From Helicobacter sp. 11S02629-2 (lineage in GTDB: Bacteria; Campylobacterota; Campylobacteria; Campylobacterales; Helicobacteraceae), in the NCBI RefSeq assembly GCF_002272875.1, contig NZ_MLAN01000003.1, forward strand, positions 1 to 64,000: a DNA stretch of 64,000 bases, read 5' to 3'. Positions 37,804-46,198 of the stretch are shown one piece after another. The stretch's first letter is position 1, and every line of letters begins with the position of its first letter. Position numbers and translations under genes: made by a program. The notes below the pieces were generated by a model. It was not told the origin of the DNA, searched no databases, and saw nothing but the letters and a program-made list of their open reading frames with translations.

Positions 37804-38045
37804 TTTTATCTAGAAAACAAGAAGAAAGTATAGTCATAGGCGATGACATAGTACTAAAAGTCATAAGTATAGATAGAGGTAGCGTAAAACTAGGCTTTGA
37901 TGCACCAGTAGAGACCCTTATCCTAAGAGCTGAGTTAAAAGAAGCCATAAGTAGTGAGAACAAAAAAGCAAGCTCGCTTTCTCCAGAAGATGAAAAAAGC
38001 CTAAATGCACTAGGGGCACAGATAAGCAAAGGGCATAAAAGCTAA
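37797..38045 (+). CDS. csrA: Carbon storage regulator CsrA
   Basis: Dimeric mRNA-binding translational regulator, linked in Campylobacterota to flagellin control with FliW. The first 50 residues ([37 protein letters not shown]) are canonical, including R6 and the GXXK-type core. A longer disordered tail brings it to 82 residues. It overlaps truB and abuts ispE by one base, so translation is likely coupled. Confidence 0.97.
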   Translation: MLILSRKQEESIVIGDDIVLKVISIDRGSVKLGFDAPVETLILRAELKEAISSENKKASSLSPEDEKSLNALGAQISKGHKS

Positions 38046-38884
38046 TGTCTAGCTTGCTGCTTTATGCCTACCCAAAAGTAAACATAAGCCTTAAAGTAAC
38101 TGGCTTTGATGAAAAAGCCAAACTGCACAAAATAGATTCTAGGATGCACCTTGTGACTGATGGCATTTTTGATACTTTAAGTTTTAGTAAAGATACTAGT
38201 TTTAGTCTTAGTGGCTTTAACTTTGATATGGAATCTAATCTTATCTATAAAGCCTATAAACTTCTAAAAGATAGCTATGACATCCCGCCTTACAAGATAG
38301 CTGTTAAAAAGTGCATACCTTTTGGCGCTGGGCTTGGTGGAGGTAGTATCAACGCAGCCCTTACTTTGCTAGCATTAAACTACCTTGAAGCCTTAAAGCT
38401 TCCTTATGAGACTTTGCTAGCTCACGCTAGGACTTTGGGCATGGATGTATGCTTTTTTATCTGTATCTATACTCAAGCTGGCAAGTTTGAGTTAGTAGAC
38501 TTTAAGCAAAAAGATCTTTTTTTAAGTGCTAATGCTTATAATTTTGGAGATATCCTAAGCCCCTTTCATGAACCAAGCTTTAAGATAAAACTCCATACTA
38601 ATCACATATCTTGCAACACTGCAAGCGTATATAAGGAGTTTAATCACTCTTTTAAAAACTCTAGCCATGATAAAAAAGACTATGAAAGCTTAGACTTAGA
38701 TTCCAAAACTAACCTATCTCCTTATATATTAAAAAGCTTCTCCAATCTAAACGACCTAGAAGCCCCAGCCTTAAAACTCTACCCTGAGTTAAAAGAGATA
38801 AAAGCTAGTCTTATAAAAGAGTATAAAGAGGTTTACTTTAGTGGTAGTGGCGCAAGTTTTTTTAGTCTAGAAAGGGCAAAGTGA
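38045..38884 (+). CDS. ispE: 4-diphosphocytidyl-2-C-methyl-D-erythritol kinase
   Basis: GHMP kinase of the MEP isoprenoid pathway. AYPKVNISLKVTG is the substrate loop, CIPFGAGLGGGSINAALTLL (about 97-116) the ATP loop, and YFSGSGASFFSL the C-terminal GHMP motif. The length of 279 residues is usual. It overlaps csrA by 1 bp and smpB by 4 bp. It supplies the same pathway as the ispA gene at 3.1-4.0 kb. Confidence 0.94.
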   Translation: MSSLLLYAYPKVNISLKVTGFDEKAKLHKIDSRMHLVTDGIFDTLSFSKDTSFSLSGFNFDMESNLIYKAYKLLKDSYDIPPYKIAVKKCIPFGAGLGGGSINAALTLLALNYLEALKLPYETLLAHARTLGMDVCFFICIYTQAGKFELVDFKQKDLFLSANAYNFGDILSPFHEPSFKIKLHTNHISCNTASVYKEFNHSFKNSSHDKKDYESLDLDSKTNLSPYILKSFSNLNDLEAPALKLYPELKEIKASLIKEYKEVYFSGSGASFFSLERAK

Positions 38885-39348
38885 TGCAAGCTAGTAATAC
38901 AAAAGTTATCAAAAATAAAAAAGCTAACTTTGACTACTTTATCCTTAGTACCCTTGAAGCAGGTCTTGTGCTAGTTGGCTCTGAAGTAAAGGGCATAAGG
39001 GCTGGAAGGTGCAACTTAAAAGATAGCTTTATTAGAATCATAAATAATGAAGCTTGGGTTTTTAACATGCATATAACCTACTCTGCTACTACTAATCGCT
39101 ACTTTATGCCAGATGAAAAAAGGGCTAGAAAGCTACTTTTACACAAAAAAGAGATAGATAAGCTTTTTGGATCTGTAAGCACCAAAGGACTTGCCCTAGT
39201 CCCCTTACAAATCCACTTTAACAAAAAAGGCAAGGCTAAGATGCTCTTTGGACTAGCTAGAGGTAAAAAAGAGTATGACAAAAGAGAGACTTTAAAGAAA
39301 AAGACCCTTGATAAAGAAGCCGCCCAAGCTATGAAAGACTACAAATAG
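38881..39348 (+). CDS. smpB: SsrA-binding protein SmpB
   Basis: Carries tmRNA to stalled ribosomes. VIKNKKANFDYFILSTLEAG, VLVGSEVKGIRAGRCNLKDSF and HITYSATTNRY are conserved; the basic tail with RGKKEYDKRETLKKK is the part that enters the mRNA channel. The length of 155 residues is normal. No ssrA gene was found in the window. Confidence 0.97.
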   Translation: MMQASNTKVIKNKKANFDYFILSTLEAGLVLVGSEVKGIRAGRCNLKDSFIRIINNEAWVFNMHITYSATTNRYFMPDEKRARKLLLHKKEIDKLFGSVSTKGLALVPLQIHFNKKGKAKMLFGLARGKKEYDKRETLKKKTLDKEAAQAMKDYK

Positions 39349-39417
39349 ATAAGAACATATAAATACTTAGTAGAATATAAGCTGCTGTAAAAACTTAAAC
39401 AAAAGGGATATAACCAA

Positions 39418-39915
39418 ATGCAAAACATCATAGTTTATGCTCATATCATAGACTACTCTATACTAGCGTTTTTGGGATTTCTAAGCATAGTAGTTATCGC
39501 CATAGCTATAGAAAGAGTGTGGTTTTACTCTATCATCCGTCTTGATGACTATGATGATAAAAGAGAGCTTGAGCTAGACTTACATAGACGCCTAACACTA
39601 GTTGCAACTATTGGGTCTAATGCCCCCTATGTAGGCTTACTAGGTACAGTAGTAGGGATAATGATAACCTTTTTTAATATAGGGACTAATGCAAACATAG
39701 ACACTATAAGCATCATGAGTGGACTTGCCCTAGCCCTAAAAGCTACAGCACTTGGGCTAATAGTAGCCATCCCTAGCATAGTGTTTTATAACCTACTTTT
39801 AAGAAAAGCAGATGTGATAATGACAAACTGGGACATCTATAAAAACCCTCCTACAACTAGCTCCAAAGAAAGACCAAAGCTAAAAGAAGATGAAACAAAG
39901 TATAAGCTTAGCTAG
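39418..39915 (+). CDS. exbB: ExbB/TolQ-family proton-channel protein
   Basis: Inner-membrane component that energises TonB-type systems. Three membrane segments are visible: one at the N-terminus (SILAFLGFLSIVVIAIAI), then the paired TM2/TM3 (GLLGTVVGIMITFF; ALKATALGLIVAIPSIVFYNLL), with the GSNAPYVGLLGTVVG motif. At 165 residues it is the short epsilonproteobacterial type. No exbD or tonB follows; the next 460 bp are non-coding. Confidence 0.9.
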   Translation: MQNIIVYAHIIDYSILAFLGFLSIVVIAIAIERVWFYSIIRLDDYDDKRELELDLHRRLTLVATIGSNAPYVGLLGTVVGIMITFFNIGTNANIDTISIMSGLALALKATALGLIVAIPSIVFYNLLLRKADVIMTNWDIYKNPPTTSSKERPKLKEDETKYKLS

Positions 39916-40320
39916 CTAAAAGGCCTTTTTAAGCCTTGCATCAAGAAGGCATAAACTTAGTTTAAGTCTTAGCTTCCACGCCTTGACGCTAAAGTTGTGT
40001 AATTTAATATGGCAATCTTAGCTTCTGTCATTATGAAAAAAAGGCACAACCTTCAATGTGGCATAGCTATATTAATACAACCTCTAAGCCTTACGCCTTA
40101 ATGCCTAATAAAAATTTTATATGAATATATGATTAGCCCTATTGGCCTAGGATAGTTTTGGTACTTACTTCTATTTATACTATGACTATGCTAGGAGACT
40201 AAAAGATAGCGTGGTAATAATGTATTTTAGATTCTATAAAAGATGTTTTTATGTATTTGTAAAAAGCACATGATAGTAAGGACTATTTATATCATAAAGA
40301 TAAAAGTATTTAGAAGCCTT
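39916..40320. other. Non-coding stretch between exbB and the porin gene
   Basis: No credible gene. AAGGC and GCCTT arms right after the exbB stop could form a weak hairpin. CTTGACGCTA near 39982 is the inverse complement of a 10-mer near 9913. A possible 19-codon ORF near 40034 has no ribosome-binding site. Confidence 0.35.
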
Positions 40321-40343
40321 AAAGGCAGACTAAGTCTGCCTTT
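40321..40343 (-). terminator. Terminator of the porin-like gene
   Basis: AAAGGCAGACT and AGTCTGCCTTT are perfect 11-bp arms around one base. It lies 33 bp after the stop of the minus-strand gene at 40376, and the minus strand then reads TTTAAGGCTTCT. Confidence 0.75.
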
Positions 40344-40375
40344 AGATGTTTGATGCAAGGGAGTTAAACTAAACT

Positions 40376-41929
40376 CTATAGTGTGAATCTTGCTTCAAAG
40401 TAAGCTCTCCACATCTGCATATCACCAAGTATTTGAGAGTACTCAGCTGTAAAGCTTATACCTTTTTTATACTTAAAGACTACTCTTGGAGTTATCTCAA
40501 AAAGACCTTTGTTATTAGTATCTATAGAAGAGTAACGATAAGTTTTCTGATCATTACTTATACCTCTATTAGCCTGTGCTTTTTTAAGTAAAGGCATGTT
40601 AGTTTTACCTTTTATGTAAGCTAAGTCAAGACCAACAGTTACTGGTTTGATAGGTGCATAGTGAAGTTTAGCATAGGCTACATTTATAGAAGTTCCTTTT
40701 TTACTACCAGCTCCAGTAAAGTGAGTACCTTCTAGATAGGTAGTATAGCTTTGCCATAGGCTTCCAGCTGTTTTAAATGTACCATTTGCAAGGCTCACAC
40801 CATAGCCCTGCCCAAAGCTACCCATGAAGCCTATAGTACCACCAGCACTTTGTTTTTCTAAGAAGTTGAAGTTTAAGTTAGCTTGGATGTTATAAAGACC
40901 AGCGTTTTTAGCCCAAGCAACACTTTGTGCTTGACCTGCTATAGGTCCACTTAGCAACTCCTTATTAGCATTAGCAGCATCACCTGTAGCCCCACCTACT
41001 TGGAACTGCGCGCCATCATTTAGGTAAAGATAGCCTAGCTGACCATAAACATCAAAGCTAGCTTTATCTTCCATAAACCCTAGCTTATATCTAGCATCAA
41101 GATAGCCTATATCTACTAAGTGAACTGCTTTTAAGTAGGTAGCTTCAAAGCTTAGACCTTTTACAAAGCTACCACTATTAGCAATTGATACACGGATAAG
41201 GTTGTTGCCTATACCAAACTGAGTGGCACCTGCTTTGGTAGCTGTATCCCAGTTTCTAGTTAGTAAAGACTTATAGATATTATCAGTTACCCAACTATCA
41301 TAGTAGGCAAGTGAGAACTGTAAGCCTGAAAGATCGCCTTTATACATACCACCAAGACCATAGTCTGTGCTTTGGTTAACTAAGGCACTACGCATATTCA
41401 TACGACCTAGTACTATCTCAGACTTTAAAGGACCCGCATCTAGGTGATAGCCAAAGTTAATGTTTGAAAAGTTAAAGGCATCACTTACACCTCCACCATT
41501 AAACCTTATAGCACGAGAACCTTGTACGCTACCATCACTAGTGCTATTATCTGGAGCTGTAGTACCTTGAGACATATAGATACCTACTTGAGCTTGGAAT
41601 CCATAAAGTCTAGCTGAAGTAGCATCTAGCTTTATCATAGTTTGCCAAGCATTACCCTTAGCGTCATTTCCTCCAACAGAGACTTGTCTAACAGCGGCAA
41701 ATCCTGTGAACTTAGACTGTCTTATAGCCTCTATCACGTCGTGGTTTTCAGTAAACTCTCTAACTGGGGCACTTAGGTTACTTTCAGCGTTAACCCTTTC
41801 ATCAGCCTTTGGGTTTGTATACCTAGTATCTTCAGCAGCGTGTAAGAATCCAGCTCCTATCATCACACCAAGAACTACACTAGTTACTATTTTGCCTTTT
41901 TTGTTACTCTTTAGTAGGTTGCCTTTCAT
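40376..41929 (-). CDS. Porin-like outer-membrane protein (Helicobacter Hof/OprD-like type)
   Basis: The start is placed at ATG 41929 (MKGNLLKSNKKGK) because AAGGAG lies 8 nt before it and a signal peptide follows (VTSVVLGVMIGAGFLHA); the longer upstream frame is AT-rich non-coding DNA. The mature part begins AEDTRYTNPKADERV and consists of alternating beta strands, ending YFEARFTL with the aromatic pattern of barrel proteins. The 517-residue size and KFTGFAAVRQV region fit the Hof/OprD-like porins. Substrate unknown. It stands alone with its own promoter and terminator. Confidence 0.82.
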   Translation of the reverse strand: MKGNLLKSNKKGKIVTSVVLGVMIGAGFLHAAEDTRYTNPKADERVNAESNLSAPVREFTENHDVIEAIRQSKFTGFAAVRQVSVGGNDAKGNAWQTMIKLDATSARLYGFQAQVGIYMSQGTTAPDNSTSDGSVQGSRAIRFNGGGVSDAFNFSNINFGYHLDAGPLKSEIVLGRMNMRSALVNQSTDYGLGGMYKGDLSGLQFSLAYYDSWVTDNIYKSLLTRNWDTATKAGATQFGIGNNLIRVSIANSGSFVKGLSFEATYLKAVHLVDIGYLDARYKLGFMEDKASFDVYGQLGYLYLNDGAQFQVGGATGDAANANKELLSGPIAGQAQSVAWAKNAGLYNIQANLNFNFLEKQSAGGTIGFMGSFGQGYGVSLANGTFKTAGSLWQSYTTYLEGTHFTGAGSKKGTSINVAYAKLHYAPIKPVTVGLDLAYIKGKTNMPLLKKAQANRGISNDQKTYRYSSIDTNNKGLFEITPRVVFKYKKGISFTAEYSQILGDMQMWRAYFEARFTL

Positions 41930-41960
41930 ACTAAAACTCCTTCTAATAATTAATGTAAAC

Positions 41961-41966
41961 ATTATA
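41961..41966 (-). promoter_or_regulatory. -10 box for the porin-like gene
   Basis: ATTATA reads TATAAT on the minus strand in TTTGTATAATGTTTAC, an extended -10 (TGTATAAT) 31 bp before the start codon. The upstream DNA is very A/T-rich, as expected for strong promoters here. Confidence 0.6.
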
Positions 41967-42380
41967 CAAACAAAACGAAAAAAATGCCATATTAATACTG
42001 CATTTACTTTTATAAATTGAAAAATATAGAGAATAAAGCAAAAAGTAGCAAATAATATAAAAAATAGCATATAAAAATAAAAACTTTTTTAAAATAGGTA
42101 AAGTATCATTAACTAAATGTATCATTCTAGAAAAATGAAGCATACAAAACTAAGTCTATCTAGTCTATAACTTAAGCTTTTTTGGAATCTATAAGTGAAA
42201 AGATTAAGCAACTACTAGTAACAGATATAAACACCACTCTAGAAAAAACTGTTACGATAGATGCAGTTACTAGATGCTGTGCTTTGAACTAAAAGTATAT
42301 GGGTTTTATGAAACAAAAAAATATAAAATATGCAACAGCTTAAAAACGCCTATGAGATATATCCTTATATAACTACATCA
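41967..42380. other. AT-rich spacer with a possible gene remnant
   Basis: The first 150 bp are nearly pure A/T and probably belong to the upstream part of the porin promoter. At 42182-42292 a plus-strand open stretch of 36 codons (SISEKIKQLLVTDINTTLEK, then TVTIDAVTRCCALN) has protein-like composition and, after one stop, continues KYMGFMKQKNIKYATA before more stops. It has no Shine-Dalgarno and may be a decayed gene piece or chance. Confidence 0.3.
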
Positions 42381-43220
42381 CTAAAAAACATAGCTATAGC
42401 TGATAAAAAGAACAGGAGAGCGATAAAAGGTAGAACCTTCTGAAGCACTATCTGCCTTTGCAAAGCCCGGAAGCTCTAAGAAAGCAAAGGGGATGTTGTA
42501 GTAAAACTCGATTCTATTTTTATTAAAAAGAGTTAGGCTGATGCCTAGATTAAAAGAGTAGTCCACTTGGAAGTTATAGTCCCAGATAAAAGGACGTGCT
42601 TTGTAGTTAACATAAGTTCTATAATACATCGTGCCTATATTTATCCCTGCAAAGCCACCAAGATAGTGCTTATAGTTATAGTTTAGTGGAAACTCAAAAA
42701 GTACATCTGCACTAAGACCTGCTAAGGCATAAAAAGATTCTAGCTGGGCATCACTTAAGGCTGGTGTTTTATCACCACTACCTACATTATAAAGACTAAC
42801 ACCACTTAGTGGCAAAGAAGCACTCATAAAGCCTGTTAGCCTAGCACCAAAGTACTGATTAACAAAGCCTAGATAGCCAGCCTTCATGCCAAATAAAAAT
42901 GGAGAAGCTATAGCTAGCTTTTTGGAATCTTGCGTGTAGAGATTAACAAAGCCTATATTAGCACCTACAAAAAAGCCACTTTTAGCATCAGCGTCATCAT
43001 AGATTTTCTGCAAGGCATTTCTAGTGGCAAAGTCGTTATCTTTTGGGTCTATATATACCTCATGAGGAAGGCTTGGCTTATAGTCACTTCCAAGCTCTAG
43101 CTTTAGCTTAGCTATATCCGTAGTTAACTCATTAGTTGCACTAGATTCTTGTGTGCTTTGTGGCTTTAGTGCATAAAGGGCTCCAAACAAACTTAGTGCT
43201 ATAAAGATATATCTTATCAC
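42381..43220 (-). CDS. Outer-membrane beta-barrel protein (OMP cluster 4)
   Basis: 279 residues. The signal peptide (YIFIALSLFGALYA) is followed by a charged linker, then a barrel beginning KSGFFVGANIGFVNLYT and ending FISYSYVF, with terminal Phe as the assembly signal. It is the last gene of a five-gene minus-strand operon (47049 to 42381) and lies 9 bp after its predecessor. All four barrels share the SGFFVG/SGYYVG entry and the HRI/NRIEFYYN-like late strand, so they are paralogues. No adhesin or channel function can be named. Confidence 0.75.
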   Translation of the reverse strand: MIRYIFIALSLFGALYALKPQSTQESSATNELTTDIAKLKLELGSDYKPSLPHEVYIDPKDNDFATRNALQKIYDDADAKSGFFVGANIGFVNLYTQDSKKLAIASPFLFGMKAGYLGFVNQYFGARLTGFMSASLPLSGVSLYNVGSGDKTPALSDAQLESFYALAGLSADVLFEFPLNYNYKHYLGGFAGINIGTMYYRTYVNYKARPFIWDYNFQVDYSFNLGISLTLFNKNRIEFYYNIPFAFLELPGFAKADSASEGSTFYRSPVLFISYSYVF

Positions 43221-43229
43221 CCTAGCCTC

Positions 43230-44435
43230 CTAAAACTTATAAGAGTAGCTAGTCGCATAAAGACTATCAAAAGAAGCACTTGTGCTAAGGAAGGGCACGC
43301 TCCACTCTAGATTTATCCTATTATGCTTATAGACTAGGATGCTAAGTCCAAAAAAGGCACTTGGTGTAAAGTCTTCTAAAGTGTTTTTGCCTAAAGATAC
43401 CCCTCCATATATACCTACATCATTACTTTCAAAAAAGCTTTGCCCTATTTCTTGCAAGGCAGCAAAACGTAAATCTATACTATAAAAGTTAGAAGCCAAA
43501 GTAAGATTACTAAAACCTCTAACTTCCGCAAAGAAGGCTTGTCTTGGGGTTATATAGCTTATATAGCCTACATTTAAACCCAAAAAGTTAGAATCTAAAC
43601 TAGCTATCTTTGAAAGATTAGCAAGGTAGCTTATGCCAACGTAGTAGCCACTTTTATCTTTAGCTTTAAGCTGCTCTAATACACCTAAGTCTTTATAGTA
43701 AACTTGTGCCCTTAGCATATATCTTTCTTTCTTAAGCTCGTGAATCTTTCTAGCCTGCTCTAAGCTTAAAACCTCATAATCTTTATCTTCATCACTTTTA
43801 AAAGATTCTATATCTTTTTGAAGTTTAGCCTTATACTCTTCTTCAAGTGCCTTCCTCTCTGCTCTTTTTTCTGGGATCTTTACGCCCTCTTCTTGCTTTT
43901 TAGGCTTTTCTTTAACACTAGCTTTACTAGATGCTTTTTTATCTAGCTCGCTTTTAGATTCCATATCACTTGTATCAGTGCTAGGCTTGCTAGCTTGGCT
44001 TGGTTGCTTCAAGTCTTTGCTATCTTTAGTTACACCCATAAAAGGAATGCTAGTCATGTTTACAAAATCATTACCAGTAGTGCTAGTAGGCGTGCTAATC
44101 TTAGAGTCTTCTAGAGGATTATTACTAACTGGCAGTCGTTGCACTAAAGGAGGCTTTGCTTTTAAGTTTTCATCTATATTTTTTGTGCCATTGCCTTGGT
44201 CGCTAGGGCTTAAAGCAGTAGGGCTTTTTATAGCGGCTGGTTGGATTTGTGTCTTAGAGGTATCACTTTTATTAAGACTATCTTCATTAAGCCCACTATT
44301 ATCAAAGCTTCCTGTGCTAGGGTTTGGGTCTATAAAGCTATCAGCCACTAAGAATCTAGATTCTAGATTTTTAACTCCACTTGCAAAAGCCACGCTAGCA
44401 CTTACTAAAAGTAAAGACATCAACTTAAAACGCAT
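43230..44435 (-). CDS. Outer-membrane beta-barrel protein with long charged linker (OMP cluster 3)
   Basis: 401 residues. After the signal peptide (LMSLLLVSASVAFA) comes a low-complexity region to about residue 190 (Ser/Pro/Lys/Asp-rich, KKASSKASVKEKPKKQEEG), then a predicted coiled coil (LEEEYKAKLQKDIESFKSDE). The barrel starts at KSGYYVGISYLANL near 260 and ends YATSYSYKF. A repeated LES/DSK vocabulary also marks the PDZ protein near 5.5 kb. It overlaps the upstream barrel gene by 11 bp. Confidence 0.72.
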   Translation of the reverse strand: MRFKLMSLLLVSASVAFASGVKNLESRFLVADSFIDPNPSTGSFDNSGLNEDSLNKSDTSKTQIQPAAIKSPTALSPSDQGNGTKNIDENLKAKPPLVQRLPVSNNPLEDSKISTPTSTTGNDFVNMTSIPFMGVTKDSKDLKQPSQASKPSTDTSDMESKSELDKKASSKASVKEKPKKQEEGVKIPEKRAERKALEEEYKAKLQKDIESFKSDEDKDYEVLSLEQARKIHELKKERYMLRAQVYYKDLGVLEQLKAKDKSGYYVGISYLANLSKIASLDSNFLGLNVGYISYITPRQAFFAEVRGFSNLTLASNFYSIDLRFAALQEIGQSFFESNDVGIYGGVSLGKNTLEDFTPSAFFGLSILVYKHNRINLEWSVPFLSTSASFDSLYATSYSYKF

Positions 44436-45225
44436 AGCTATATCCTAGGTCTATATTTAATGGGGAGGCAAAGTCTGCTTGTCTAAAGTCGCTAGTTACG
44501 CTTAAGCGTCTTGTGACAAAGGTCCCATAGTAGTAAAAGATCTTACCTATCCTAAAAGAGATTCTATGTCTATCAAAAAGCAGCAAGCTTGCTTCTAGGT
44601 TGACATTAGCACTAAGGCCTTTTAAAGAGTCCCAGTACTCATCACTATACTGCATATAACCTATGCCATAGCCAGCACTTAAGCCGCCTTTTACGCGTTT
44701 GCTTAGTGGTATATCTGCCATTAAGTCTAGGTTTATAGAGGCTAGATTTAAGCTAGTATCTACAAAGCCTCTAAGATTTGGCAAGGAGAAGAATTTATCA
44801 AGTAAGTTGCTAGCATAAAGATTATCCACATATACTCTTATGCCAAAGTAGTTGCCATAAGTGCCTAAAAAGTTTTGATAGCCTAGCTTTATGTTGATAT
44901 TAGGAAGGGCGTGCTTATTATCCCTGACACTAGTTAGTGTTACTCCAGTTAGCACACCTATAAAAACTTGCGTTTTACTAAGACCTGCATCTACATTTTT
45001 AGCTATAGAATCTTGGTCTTGATACTTTGAAAAAAGCCCACCTTGAAGCTTGTATCTTTGGTTAGTATCATCTGGGGCTATGGTATTTATATTTTCTCTG
45101 TTTTTTATAAAACTATCTACATTGGCATTAGATGTATTAAGGCTAGATTCCACGCCAAAAGAAGCACTTAAAGAAGCTAGGACCAAAAGGCTTAAAACTA
45201 CCTTGATATCTAGTCTAGAAAACAT
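44425..45225 (-). CDS. Outer-membrane beta-barrel protein (OMP cluster 2)
   Basis: 266 residues. The signal peptide (VVLSLLVLASLSASFG) precedes a short linker and a barrel with VFIGVLTGVTLTSV, NIKLGYQNFLGTYGNYFGIR and a C-terminal LGYSYAF. It overlaps both neighbours by 11 bp, an arrangement that suggests translational coupling and a stoichiometric set. Confidence 0.72.
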   Translation of the reverse strand: MFSRLDIKVVLSLLVLASLSASFGVESSLNTSNANVDSFIKNRENINTIAPDDTNQRYKLQGGLFSKYQDQDSIAKNVDAGLSKTQVFIGVLTGVTLTSVRDNKHALPNINIKLGYQNFLGTYGNYFGIRVYVDNLYASNLLDKFFSLPNLRGFVDTSLNLASINLDLMADIPLSKRVKGGLSAGYGIGYMQYSDEYWDSLKGLSANVNLEASLLLFDRHRISFRIGKIFYYYGTFVTRRLSVTSDFRQADFASPLNIDLGYSYAF

Positions 45226-46198
45226 AGGAGTATCCTAGGCTTGGTACTATAAAGTAAGTAGAAAAGTTAGTTAAGTTAATAGGTGCTAGCACTTTAGTGC
45301 CAAGCTCTATTCTTTGCTTTTTAAAGACATAGATTAAGCCAAGATTTATACTACCACCTAGCTTAAAGCTAGAATCTTTAGTGCTACTAGCTAGCATATT
45401 GCCAAGTCCTAAGCCTAGTGCTAGCTCTATGCCTTGCTCTTTTTTATAAGCAAAAGGAAGATGTACTAGCAAGTCAGCATTACCCCCAAAGTAGCTTATA
45501 TAGCCTGCACCAAAGTTTTGCACATAGTTTATATATAACCTATAACCAACTGGGCCATTAGGAGTAAAAAGCCCAAGTCTACCACCCCCTTTTAGATTCA
45601 CAAAGCCCGCTACTAGCTCTAAGCCTGCATTTAGCGGTTTGTTAGCCTTAAGGTTTAAGTTACCACCTACAAAAAAGCCGCTTTTAAGCTCACCTGCATC
45701 AACTGCAGTTATAAGCCTAGCTATATCGCTATCATAGTACTTAGCATAGTATCTTATGTACTTATAGTACTTTGGGTCTAGGTTGTCATAGTCTATATTG
45801 TAAGGATTAGCCTCTTGCATGAAGGCTTTAGATAGGTTTTGATTGACATTTTGTATTATGGATCTAGGCTTTAAGTTAGTAATGCTAGGCTGTGTTATAT
45901 CATCATAGTTTGAAGAGTTATCTAATATAGGCTGCGTTTTAGTAGAGTCTATGCTATCAGCTTTTAAAGGCTTACTAGATTCTAAGGCTTTGCTATCTTT
46001 TAAAGGCTTGCTAGATTCTAAAAGATTAGAACTAGCTGGCGTATCTAAGTCTATAGAATCTTTAGGGCTAGCAGGCTTACTAGAGGTATCACTAGATGCT
46101 GTGCTAGGGCTAGGCTTTAAGCCTATATCAAACGGTGCTGCACCAAGCTTAGTTAGCACAAGTAGTAAAGCTATACAAAGCAGGCTTTTTTTTATCAT
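45215..46198 (-). CDS. Outer-membrane beta-barrel protein with SKPLKDSK repeats (OMP cluster 1)
   Basis: 327 residues. The signal peptide (KSLLCIALLLVLTKLGA) leads to a Ser/Asp/Lys-rich linker in which ESSKPLK occurs twice (about residues 61-80) from a near-duplicated DNA segment around 45960-46020. The barrel starts KSGFFVGGNLNLKANK and ends LGYSYVF. It overlaps the pseudo-protease gene by 4 bp. The duplicated segment is a place where slippage could change linker length. Confidence 0.72.
   Translation of the reverse strand: MIKKSLLCIALLLVLTKLGAAPFDIGLKPSPSTASSDTSSKPASPKDSIDLDTPASSNLLESSKPLKDSKALESSKPLKADSIDSTKTQPILDNSSNYDDITQPSITNLKPRSIIQNVNQNLSKAFMQEANPYNIDYDNLDPKYYKYIRYYAKYYDSDIARLITAVDAGELKSGFFVGGNLNLKANKPLNAGLELVAGFVNLKGGGRLGLFTPNGPVGYRLYINYVQNFGAGYISYFGGNADLLVHLPFAYKKEQGIELALGLGLGNMLASSTKDSSFKLGGSINLGLIYVFKKQRIELGTKVLAPINLTNFSTYFIVPSLGYSYVF

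Noticed and set aside
41930-42070. 47-codon N-terminal extension of the porin-like protein
   Set aside because: It is read from AT-rich promoter DNA, contains the TATAAT box and ribosome-binding site, and precedes a proper signal peptide.
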